A stretch of DNA of 6,141 bases from assembly GCA_022562335.1 (NCBI GenBank), contig JADFPM010000164.1, positions 1 to 6,141 on the forward strand. The letters run 5' to 3'. The notes under the pieces were generated by a model, which worked only from the letters and a program-made list of their open reading frames with translations, made no database searches and was not told the origin of the DNA. The stretch is from Chloroflexota bacterium. GTDB lineage: Bacteria > Chloroflexota > Dehalococcoidia > Lucifugimonadales > UBA3495. The translations under genes and the position numbers were made by a program. The stretch's first letter is position 1. Each line of letters starts with the position of its first letter. Below are positions 1 through 5,777 of the stretch, in pieces.

Positions 1-166
1 AGCTGGCCGGGGGATTCGAGCCCCGGCGGCTGGAAACGTCGGTGAAGTTCACCCCGGCGGCCTTGATATCGACCAATGCCTGGCCCGGCCCCGGCTGCGG
101 GTCGGCGAGATCTTCGTAGAGCAACACGTCAGGGGCGCCCGTTTGGTGGATCTGGATTCCTTTCAT
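1..166 (-). CDS. NADPH:quinone oxidoreductase-like (zinc-independent MDR family) protein, N-terminal 55 residues
   Basis: This gene starts at 166 and runs leftwards off the window; only the first 55 residues are present. The visible protein begins MKGIQIHQTGAPDVL and continues with a proline/glycine-rich turn (PQPGPGQ, about residues 24-30) and then VDIKAAGVNFTDVSSRRG. That order (first strand, PGPG turn, K-AAGVNF-D--RRG) is the GroES-like N-terminal domain of quinone oxidoreductases in the medium-chain dehydrogenase/reductase superfamily. Known members reduce quinones or enones with NADPH in the cytoplasm. The Asn-Phe after AAGV, in place of the Cys/His zinc ligand of alcohol dehydrogenases, points to the zinc-free quinone-reductase branch. 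The ATG at 166-164 has a GGAGG ribosome site six bases upstream (177-173); an in-frame GTG directly before it is a less likely start. The substrate and the Rossmann domain lie outside the window. Confidence 0.88.
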   Translation of the reverse strand, partial: MKGIQIHQTGAPDVLLYEDLADPQPGPGQALVDIKAAGVNFTDVSSRRGSNPPAS

Positions 167-501
167 CACCGGCCTCCAATCAGCAAGAATTCTGGCATTT
201 CCATGACTAAGCAGTGACAGAGTACAGCAAGATGGGACTTCTAGAAAAGACCGCTTAAGAAGTGCCTACTTGGCGCCTATCTTAAAATCTGGTTCGACGG
301 GCTCACCACGAACGGAGGGGTTCTTTTGCACCCGTTCGTCCTTGTATCTTAAAGATGGACGTGACAGACCGGTTCGTCCTGAGTCCGTCGAAGGAAGCCC
401 GTCTTGCAACACAGTTTGGGATAGGGTCCAATGTTTGATGCCTTTTTAGGCAGGCAAAACGTGGTCGCCTCACGCGCCCAGACCTTCACGCGCCCAGACC
501 T
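167..501. other. 335-base intergenic region with repeats, no gene
   Basis: This stretch separates the divergently placed 5' end of the quinone-oxidoreductase-like gene from the 3' end of the MmgE/PrpD gene. I see no coding frame with a ribosome site and no tRNA-like fold. It holds an inverted repeat (291-394), a 16-base tandem repeat touching the MmgE/PrpD stop codon (470-515), and a short hairpin TGCCT-TTTT-AGGCA (439-452). That hairpin has no proper U-tract in either direction, so I do not call it a terminator. TATCTTAAA occurs twice (278-286 and 345-353), which I cannot interpret. No convincing promoter for the left-hand gene is visible. Confidence 0.7.
291..394. repeat. REP-like inverted repeat with a third partial arm
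   Basis: Left arm 293-313 (TTCGACGG-x-CTCA-xx-ACGAAC) is complementary to right arm 372-392 at 18 of 21 positions. A third, partial right arm lies between them: CCGTTCGT at 332-339 pairs perfectly with ACGAACGG at 308-315. The segment GTTCGTCCT occurs at both 334-342 and 372-380, a 9-base direct repeat with a 38-base period, so the right arm looks split or partly duplicated. Arms of the type TTCGAC-GG-CTCA--ACGAACGG resemble dispersed intergenic palindromes I recall from many bacterial genomes. Membership of a genome-wide family is inference and cannot be shown from one copy. Confidence 0.7.
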
Positions 502-515
502 TCACGCGCCCAGAA
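470..515. repeat. 16-bp tandem repeat, about 2.8 copies, overlapping the end of the MmgE/PrpD gene
   Basis: The unit TCACGCGCCCAGACCT is found at 470-485 and 486-501, followed by a partial copy at 502-514. The partial copy is the last codons of the minus-strand MmgE/PrpD gene, including its TGA stop (504-502). On the coding strand each unit reads CTGGGCGCGTGA, so the last codons plus stop have been copied twice downstream of the real stop. The pattern is what replication slippage would produce. Because the copies lie after the stop, the protein is unaffected. Confidence 0.9.
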
Positions 516-1851
516 TAGAAGCTAAGCCGGTGGCGTCTTCGATGTTTTCCAGGTCGCGGAACTGGTCGATGGTCTCCTGAATGTGATTCGGGGTCATGAT
601 GTGCCGGGCGCAATAGAGGAATTTGGCGTCCAATTCTTCCTGATCCAAGGGGAATTGAGGCCCGCCCCGGGCGAATTCCACCAATTGCTCCAAATCCTGG
701 CCTCCCGATAGACGCACGGTCACCGTGGCCGGCCGGTCCGACAGAGGGGTGGATGGTTCGTCGCCGGTCACCGTGATCCGGCCCATCAGTTCCCTGGCCG
801 CGGTGTCTTGCAACGCTGACGGGGAGAACTGCTCGATCAGGGGCTGGCCGTATAACAGCGTCTGGGCCGTGATGTGGTTGAGGCTGAACCGGGCCTGCCA
901 GGGGTCTTCTGGTGCCGGGTAGGGCAGGGCCCGCAGGGCGCTGGGAGTCACGCTGACCTTCACCGCTTCGATCTGCCCGGCTTCGATCCGGTGTTGCTGC
1001 ATCAGTTGCAGCAGCGCGTCGATGGCGGTGTGGCTGGCCGAGGCGCAGGGGTAAAGTTTGACCGTCAAACCGGGGTCAACGACGGAGAATGGATTGGCCA
1101 GGGTGTCGAAAAACCGCTCTTGTTCGGGCCCCGAGACACCGGCACTCCCGCCATGAGGGACATCCAACGGGCCATTCAGGGGATAAGTAGAGTGACCGGC
1201 GCCTTTGAAACCGCGCTGGGCCAACATGGCGGCGGTCAGCCCGGCCATCGCTGCCTGGCCGCATTGCAACGCCCGGCCGGGAGTGTCGAAATCCACCAAT
1301 GGGCCATGGGCTTGGCTCGCCGCGATGCCCAGGGCAGCCTCAAGCTGTTCCTGGCCCAGTCCCAGCAGGAATCCCGCCGCCGCCGCCGCCCCCATGGCCT
1401 CGGCCATCCCGCCGGTGATCCCGGTGGACAAGGGGTCCAATTTCGCCGCGATTTCGCATCCCAGAGCGAATGCGGTCAAAACATCCTTGCCCGAAGCGCC
1501 GTTGAGCTCCGCCAGGGCCATCACCGTTGGGAATATCACGGCGGTGGGACGGGCGCCAACACTCTGGATCTCGTCGTCGAAATCCAGCAGGTGCACCAGA
1601 AAGCCGTTGTTCAGGGCGGCGTTGGCCGGGGAGGTGCGCAACCCCATCCCGATGATGGTGCACCTGCCGTTGCCTCCCATGTCTTGGAACAGGCCGGTCA
1701 AAGCCCGGCCCTGGTCCTGGGCCGCTCCCGCCAGGCCCACCGCGGCGGCGTTGATCATCATTTCCTTGGATTGGGCAACCACCTGGGGAGGCAGGGAGTC
1801 AAAGGAGATGCCTTCCCGAACGAATCGGGCAAGGCGGCGGGTGAAGGTCAT
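502..1851 (-). CDS. MmgE/PrpD family protein with an atypical active site
   Basis: A complete 449-residue protein of usual family length. MmgE/PrpD proteins include 2-methylcitrate dehydratase, cis-aconitate decarboxylase (CAD/ACOD1) and iminodisuccinate epimerase; they are cytoplasmic and cofactor-free. Family signs are the helical N-terminal domain, LVHLLDFDD (85-93), the Ala/Gly-rich helix GAAAAAGFLLGL (154-165), KLYPCASASH (265-274) and FSLNHITAQTLLYG (322-335). Several positions that are catalytic in CAD look replaced when I align motifs by eye. The Thr after DFDD is Glu94, the His of the HPS motif is Arg101, the Lys-His of KPLHAG is Arg193/Gln196, and the Tyr of FSLPY is His326. The usual His in the G(F/W)H segment near residue 144 is not evident; Asp90 is kept. 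Start ATG 1851-1849 has GAGG nine bases upstream (1864-1861). It is transcribed alone, 188 bases downstream of the zinc-ribbon gene. The fold is confident; the reaction is unknown. Confidence 0.93.
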   Translation of the reverse strand: MTFTRRLARFVREGISFDSLPPQVVAQSKEMMINAAAVGLAGAAQDQGRALTGLFQDMGGNGRCTIIGMGLRTSPANAALNNGFLVHLLDFDDEIQSVGARPTAVIFPTVMALAELNGASGKDVLTAFALGCEIAAKLDPLSTGITGGMAEAMGAAAAAGFLLGLGQEQLEAALGIAASQAHGPLVDFDTPGRALQCGQAAMAGLTAAMLAQRGFKGAGHSTYPLNGPLDVPHGGSAGVSGPEQERFFDTLANPFSVVDPGLTVKLYPCASASHTAIDALLQLMQQHRIEAGQIEAVKVSVTPSALRALPYPAPEDPWQARFSLNHITAQTLLYGQPLIEQFSPSALQDTAARELMGRITVTGDEPSTPLSDRPATVTVRLSGGQDLEQLVEFARGGPQFPLDQEELDAKFLYCARHIMTPNHIQETIDQFRDLENIEDATGLASILGA

Positions 1852-1944
1852 CGGCGAGCACCTCGGCGCTGGCGAATGACGCCGGACCGATGTGCCCCCA
1901 ACGTGTTTTCAGCCGGCGTCTTGCCAGCCAGCATACACCAGCCA

Positions 1945-1954
1945 CCGTATACGG
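1945..1954. promoter_or_regulatory. Palindrome CCGTATACGG upstream of MmgE/PrpD gene, possible operator
   Basis: A perfect 10-base palindrome lies about 95 bases before the MmgE/PrpD start, inside the 188-base gap after the zinc-ribbon gene. Its position would suit a dimeric regulator site, but I find no well-spaced -35/-10 pair around it and no second copy in the window. A 10-base palindrome can easily arise by chance. Confidence 0.2.
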
Positions 1955-2039
1955 GGAACGGTGAAAAGGGGTAATGCCCAATAGACCAGCAGGCATCGCG
2001 CCTTTATATGACCAGGCCGCTGGAAAGGGAATCGTGATC

Positions 2040-2471
2040 CTAACTGGCGAGCAGATCCGTGGCTCTATTGGACCTCATGTCGAATAACCGTTCCCGCACG
2101 ATGCGCACCTGGCGTTGGCCACGTCCAACCAGCGAAGAGATCTCCTTCACCGATTTTCCTGCATCCAGGTGCTGGACGATCTCCAGGTTCTTCAACCACC
2201 AGCGGCGGTCGCTGCGGTCCCGGGCGGCGATGCGGGAGTTGACGTCTCGCAAAGTGCGGGTGGCCCGGCGGCGGGGAGGAAGCGACCGGGGCCGTTCCGC
2301 CGGTGAAGAGGAGGAGGTGGGCTCGCGCTGGGTTTCCTGAAACAGGTCGCGAAGGTCCTCCGTCGACCGGCGTGGATAGTAATGCTGGCCGCACTGCCAG
2401 CAGCGCCACTCGTCGCCATCCAATACCAGGTCTCCCCTGCATTTACTGCAGCATTTCAGTTGACATAGCAT
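2040..2471 (-). CDS. Small zinc-ribbon and helix-turn-helix protein
   Basis: A 143-residue cytoplasmic protein, probably DNA-binding. Residues 7-33 form a zinc ribbon: CCSKC (7-11), a 12-residue hairpin, then CWQC (24-27); Cys8, Cys11, Cys24 and Cys27 are the likely zinc ligands. A Ser/Pro/Arg-rich linker (about 50-75) follows. The C-terminal third (about 95-129) looks like a helix-turn-helix of the sigma-r4/resolvase type: LEIVQHLDAGKSVKEI, a turn at LVGRG, then the recognition helix QRQVRIVRERL. I chose ATG 2471-2469 because GGGAG lies nine bases upstream; the reading frame continues upstream to a GTG at 2573, but no ribosome site precedes that or the in-frame ATG at 2555. It is divergent from the hydratase-family gene, an arrangement often seen with local regulators. 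I do not recognise a named family, and the target is unknown. Confidence is high that it is a gene, moderate for regulation. Confidence 0.8.
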   Translation of the reverse strand: MLCQLKCCSKCRGDLVLDGDEWRCWQCGQHYYPRRSTEDLRDLFQETQREPTSSSSPAERPRSLPPRRRATRTLRDVNSRIAARDRSDRRWWLKNLEIVQHLDAGKSVKEISSLVGRGQRQVRIVRERLFDMRSNRATDLLAS

Positions 2472-2527
2472 GGTTATCTGCTCCCAAACGGTTATTGCCG
2501 TGTTCCGCGCACCGGCAAACCGAAAAT

Positions 2528-2550
2528 TGGTGTTACCACAGTGTTTAAAC
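2528..2550. promoter_or_regulatory. Two adjacent dyads in the divergent intergenic region, possible operator
   Basis: TGGTGTTACCA (2528-2538, arms TGGT/ACCA) and the perfect palindrome GTTTAAAC (2543-2550) sit side by side in the 281-base gap between the divergent zinc-ribbon/HTH and hydratase-family genes. An HTH regulator binding here could act on both directions. This rests only on dyad symmetry and position. Confidence 0.25.
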
Positions 2551-2639
2551 CACATGCCCCCATTTTTAATCACGCCAGCTAAATCTCGGGGATCCGATGG
2601 GGGATGATGGGCGGGGTTGGCTTCGGGTTTACTTGCAGG

Positions 2640-2667
2640 TTTACATCCGGGACCAATTATGTTTAAT
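2640..2667 (+). promoter_or_regulatory. Candidate sigma70-type promoter for the hydratase-family gene
   Basis: TTTACA (2640-2645) and TTTAAT (2662-2667) each match the -35 and -10 consensus at five of six positions, with a 16-base spacer. The start point would be near 2674, giving a leader of about 79 bases before the ATG at 2753. The AT-rich patch stands out in otherwise GC-rich DNA. Confidence 0.45.
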
Positions 2668-2752
2668 TAGTACCTCCGGCCCTTGGCCCCGAATAGGATT
2701 TTCCCGCCGGAATCTGCATGACAGCCAGCCCAGACGCAGGAGTTCGTCCAAT

Positions 2753-3541
2753 ATGAGCCAGAAAACGGTCAAGTACGAAGTAATCAAAATCGACCGGGAA
2801 GACCGCGTCGCGATAATCACGCTGAACCGGCCTGAGGTCCTTAACGCGTTGAACCACCAATTGGTCCGAGAGTTGGACGAAGCGATCACGGAGATTGAGC
2901 AAGATGAGGGCGTCGGCGCGATAGTGATAACCGGATCGGGCGAGCGGGCCTTTTCCGCGGGAGCGGACATCCACGAGAACAGGGAATATACCGATGAGGA
3001 ACGGGAGAAGGTAACCGCCCACCGAGCCGATTACACCTGGCACCTGGCCACCAGCATCAAGCCGATCATCGGCGCTATCAACGGTCTCTGCTACGGCGGC
3101 GGGACCGTCATGGCCACCAGCATGGATTTCCTGCTGGGGTGCGAGAAGACCAGCTTCCGGTTTTTGGCAGTCAATTACGGGCAGATGAACGCCACCTGGA
3201 GCCTGCCCACCATGGTGGGTTGGCCCAAGGCTAAGGAGCTGCTCTACAGCGGCCGGGAGGTCTTTGCCGATGAGGCTTATAAGATCGGCCTGTTAAACCA
3301 TCTGGTCCCGTCGGAGGACCTGCTGGAGAAGGCCGTGGAGGTGGCGGCGGGCATCGCCAAAAACCGTATCGAAGGCGTCGCCAACATCAAGCTTATGCTG
3401 ACCGAACACACCGGCCTGCCCATCGAGGAGCAGTTCCGCAACGAGGTCAACGCCCGGACGGGAAGGTTCAAGGGCCTGTCGGTGGAAGATGGGTTCAAGG
3501 ACTTTCTGGAAAGAAAAGGCCGCAAGCCTCAAAATTCATAA
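2753..3541 (+). CDS. Enoyl-CoA hydratase/isomerase (crotonase) family protein lacking both usual catalytic glutamates
   Basis: A 262-residue cytoplasmic crotonase-fold protein of normal length. Visible features are VAIITLNRPEVLNALN (19-34), the first oxyanion-hole segment AFSAGADI (66-73), and the second, INGLCYGGG (109-117); these bind the acyl-CoA thioester carbonyl. In classical enoyl-CoA hydratase two glutamates (Glu144 and Glu164 in the rat enzyme) add water. Here the matching positions are Val119 (GGGTVM for GGGCEL) and Ala139 (FRFLAVNYG for FGQPEILLG). The fold and CoA binding should be intact, but plain hydration is unlikely. Crotonase members without these glutamates, such as MenB, do other chemistry on CoA thioesters. 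I chose ATG 2753 with AGGAG ten bases upstream (2738-2742). The frame stays open for 52 codons further upstream (to 2597), but that stretch shows no family similarity and contains the promoter. The substrate is unknown. Confidence 0.9.
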   Translation: MSQKTVKYEVIKIDREDRVAIITLNRPEVLNALNHQLVRELDEAITEIEQDEGVGAIVITGSGERAFSAGADIHENREYTDEEREKVTAHRADYTWHLATSIKPIIGAINGLCYGGGTVMATSMDFLLGCEKTSFRFLAVNYGQMNATWSLPTMVGWPKAKELLYSGREVFADEAYKIGLLNHLVPSEDLLEKAVEVAAGIAKNRIEGVANIKLMLTEHTGLPIEEQFRNEVNARTGRFKGLSVEDGFKDFLERKGRKPQNS

Positions 3542-3725
3542 TCGATTCTTGATCGTTTCCTAACCTCGGCGGGGCTGGGCGTGGATGGTTCCGGACTGCA
3601 TCGGCTTTCCGGCAGCTGCCAGCACCTATTTGATGTGCCCGAGCCTACCGTATCTGAAGTTGCTGTGGGGAACGTGTCTGGCAACGCGCAGTGTAGTTAA
3701 ATGTAGTTAGAGGTGTCTTCTCGCC

Positions 3726-5159
3726 TTGCCCGAATCGCCCGATTTCATAGATAACACGGCCACGGCTCCCGTTCGCCCGGTGGTCCAGATCTTCAAATTC
3801 GGGCTTCCCCTGGTCCTCTTCGCCGCCATCATCTTGGCGCCTACCCCCGAAGGGCTAACCCCGCAAGGCCAGAGGGCCCTGGCGGTGATGGCCCTGGCCG
3901 TGGCTTTGTGGGCCAGCGAGGCGCTGCCCATCGCCGTCACCGGCTTGGTGGGCGTGGTGCTGCTGATCCTGGTGGGCGCCGTCCCCGACACCGAAGCGGC
4001 GCTATATGGATTTTCCCAGCCCGTCGCCTACTTCATCATCGGCATCCTGACCCTGGGACTGGCGGTGCAGCGGTCGGGGCTGGCCGAGCGGATGGCGGCC
4101 TACCTGATGCGGTTGGCCGGCGGCAGCCCCCGGTTGCTCTACGTGCAGATGCTGTTTTCCTTCGCCGCGCTGACCTTTGCGCTGCCTTCGGCCAGCACCC
4201 GGGGCGCGATCATGGTCCACGTGTACGAGCAGGTCATGGACCATTGGGGCATCTCCCGGCAGTCGCCGCTGAACAAGGCGGTGATGATGGCCTTGGGCGC
4301 GCTGAACCGCCTGGGGTCGACGGCTTTGTTGGCCGGGGGGATCACGCCGGTGGTGGCGTCGGCGCTGCTGGGGGATTTTTCCTGGACCCGGTGGTTCGTA
4401 TTGATGGCGGTGCCTTTCTACTCCGTCCTGGTGGTGGGCGGAGTCATGGTTTATTTTTATTATCGTGCCGGATTCAAGGTGCCCGCGGCCATGGTCACCG
4501 AGGCCGTTTCCCGTGGCCCCATGGACACCAGGGAGATCAAGGCGGGACTCATTGCCCTGGGCACGGCGCTGCTCTGGTTCACCGACTTTGCCCATGGTCT
4601 GCACCCCACCGTGCCGGCGCTGATCGCCCTGGTGGTGATTCTATTACCCGGCGTCGGCCTACTCACCTGGCGGGAGTTTGAGACCAACATCGGTTGGAGC
4701 AACTTTTTCGTCATCGCGACTTCCCTTTCCCTGGCGCAGGCCCAGATCGCCAGCGGCGCGGCCGAGTGGTTTGCCCAGATCCTGGTGGGAGGCGTCGAGT
4801 CATTCAAGGAATCGCCCCACCTGTTGTTGCTGGCCCTGGCCGTGGGCGCTACGGCCGTCCGGCTGATGATGCCCAACATCACCGGATTTTTAGCGTTCAC
4901 CATTCCCGTGGCCATGTCCACCGGCGCGGCCCTGGGCCTCAACCCCTTGGTCTGCGGGCTGGCGGTTGTGTTGGTGGGTGACTCGGTGGTCTACTATCCC
5001 GCGGGCAGCGCCTCCAGCGTGATTATATTCCAGCGGGCTGGGATCACCGCGCCCGAGGTCTTCCGGATCGGCGTTTTGATGACCCTGGTGGCCATCGGGA
5101 TCCTTTTCGCGGTGGCGGTGCCATATTGGGGTTTGGTGGGCGAACCTTTGGTCCCGTGA
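3726..5159 (+). CDS. SLC13/DASS family permease (di-/tricarboxylate-type transporter)
   Basis: A 477-residue inner-membrane protein with about 11-12 hydrophobic segments. DASS transporters (CitT, SdcS, VcINDY) move dicarboxylates, citrate or sulfate, usually with sodium or by exchange. Family signs are ALWASEALPIAVTGLVGV (60-77), the first re-entrant hairpin region with LPSASTRGAIMV (153-164), and the repeat-two counterpart MMPNITGFLAFTIPV (381-395), followed by LGLNP (403-407) and a YYPAGSASS segment (423-431) near the C-terminal half-site. The first substrate/Na+ motif, SNT in VcINDY, reads SAST here (155-158), so its Asn is absent; the second half keeps Asn384 and Thr386. Sodium coupling and substrate therefore cannot be assumed. 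The start is TTG at 3726 with GAGGTG ten bases upstream (3710-3715); the next in-frame ATG is 54 codons in, inside the second membrane segment. It lies 184 bases after the hydratase-family gene, so co-transcription is possible but not shown. Confidence 0.9.
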   Translation: MPESPDFIDNTATAPVRPVVQIFKFGLPLVLFAAIILAPTPEGLTPQGQRALAVMALAVALWASEALPIAVTGLVGVVLLILVGAVPDTEAALYGFSQPVAYFIIGILTLGLAVQRSGLAERMAAYLMRLAGGSPRLLYVQMLFSFAALTFALPSASTRGAIMVHVYEQVMDHWGISRQSPLNKAVMMALGALNRLGSTALLAGGITPVVASALLGDFSWTRWFVLMAVPFYSVLVVGGVMVYFYYRAGFKVPAAMVTEAVSRGPMDTREIKAGLIALGTALLWFTDFAHGLHPTVPALIALVVILLPGVGLLTWREFETNIGWSNFFVIATSLSLAQAQIASGAAEWFAQILVGGVESFKESPHLLLLALAVGATAVRLMMPNITGFLAFTIPVAMSTGAALGLNPLVCGLAVVLVGDSVVYYPAGSASSVIIFQRAGITAPEVFRIGVLMTLVAIGILFAVAVPYWGLVGEPLVP

Positions 5160-5213
5160 TTCGCGGCCGTTCGCCGGTTTGAGGGTTCGCGTTGGTCTGG
5201 GGAAATCACCCAA

Positions 5214-5240
5214 TCCCTCTTTACCAGGGGGTATTTTAAT
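5214..5240 (+). terminator. Weak candidate terminator after the permease gene
   Basis: TCCCT (5214-5218) can pair with AGGGG (5226-5230, one G-U pair) around a seven-base loop, followed by GTATTTTAAT. The stem is only five pairs and the T-run is interrupted, so termination would be weak. The segment may instead be part of a promoter region for the cupin gene. Confidence 0.25.
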
Positions 5241-5271
5241 ACGCGTTCGGAAGCACGGCGGAGGCTAAATC

Positions 5272-5735
5272 ATGAGCCAACCCCACCCCCAAGCCACGCC
5301 ACCGTTAGGGCGCCGCAACGAAGCCCCTGACGCCACCGCGCCGACGGGTCGGAGATACGCCTGCTCATCGACGGGCGGCACCTGGCCCAACGTGCCAGCC
5401 TCTGCGAGGTTACGCTGCCCGCGGGACAGGTTTCCCGGCCGGTCAGGCATCGGACCGTGGAGGAGATCTGGTACGTGCTGGAGGGACGAGGCCGCGTCTG
5501 GCGCAGTCCCCCCGCGTCTGGTTCCCAGCCGGGCAACCAGCCCCAGGAGACGCCGGATGAGATAGTAGAGGTCGGCCCAGGCGACGCCCTGACCATACCC
5601 GCCGGCTGGCGCTTCCAGTTCAGCGCCGGCGCCCAGACCGCGCTGAGATTCCTCTGCTATACCAACCCGCCCTGGCCGGGCCCCGAAGAAGCCCAACCGG
5701 CAGGCGCCGGCGGTCTGGGCGAAGCGACGGTTTGA
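5272..5735 (+). pseudogene. Cupin-domain protein gene broken by a one-base frameshift
   Basis: The gene starts at ATG 5272 behind GGAGG (5260-5264, seven bases away). Its first 24 codons end in RRNEAPDATAP, then the frame runs into unrelated Arg/Ser-rich sequence. The coherent continuation, DGSEIRLLIDGRHLAQRA, begins in another frame at 5343 and runs to the TGA at 5735. Restoring one base near 5341-5348 would give a single 155-codon gene (154 residues). The restored protein reads SLCEVTLPAGQVSRPVRH (43-60), TVEEIWYVLEGRGRVW (62-77) and then GPGDALTIPAGWRFQF, the two conserved cupin motifs. His60 and Glu64/65 could be metal ligands from motif 1, while the usual motif 2 His looks replaced by Phe or Arg, so metal binding is doubtful. 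Small single-cupin proteins often bind small molecules or act as isomerases; no function can be assigned. The break could be a real mutation or a sequencing/assembly error; the unbroken downstream frame argues that it is recent. Confidence 0.8.
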
Positions 5736-5747
5736 GGGTTAGTGCCA

Positions 5748-5777
5748 TTGACATCCCCACGCCAATAACCCTATAGT
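5748..5777 (+). promoter_or_regulatory. Strong sigma70-type promoter for the T-box leader
   Basis: A perfect -35 box TTGACA (5748-5753) is followed after 18 bases by TATAGT (5772-5777), five of six matches to the -10 consensus. Transcription would begin near 5784, about 20 bases before the foot of T-box Stem I. This is the best promoter in the window. Confidence 0.75.

Noticed and set aside
439..452. Hairpin TGCCT-TTTT-AGGCA as a terminator for the MmgE/PrpD gene
   Set aside because: The stem is only five pairs and no U-tract follows in the minus-strand direction.
1377..1394. GCC-repeat run
   Set aside because: It simply encodes the Ala-rich helix of the MmgE/PrpD protein (about residues 154-159), which is normal for the family.
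874..1974. A 366-residue plus-strand open frame opposite the MmgE/PrpD gene
   Set aside because: It is antisense to a gene with clear family motifs, has a low-complexity Gly/Arg/His-rich product and no ribosome site; long antisense frames are common in GC-rich DNA.
2472..2573. A 34-residue upstream extension of the zinc-ribbon protein from GTG 2573
   Set aside because: There is no ribosome site before the GTG or the in-frame ATG at 2555, while ATG 2471 has GGGAG at nine bases; the extension shows no domain.
2597..2752. A 52-residue N-terminal extension of the hydratase-family protein
   Set aside because: The extra residues lack crotonase similarity, the stretch contains a good promoter, and ATG 2753 has its own AGGAG site and begins where the family normally begins.
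3611..3620. Palindrome GGCAGCTGCC after the hydratase-family gene
   Set aside because: It is a perfect 10-base dyad, but it has no T-run for a terminator, no promoter nearby and no second copy; it is likely chance in GC-rich DNA.
3908..4681. A 257-residue plus-strand open frame inside the permease gene
   Set aside because: It is an out-of-frame shadow of the permease; the product is Gly/Arg/His-rich without family motifs.
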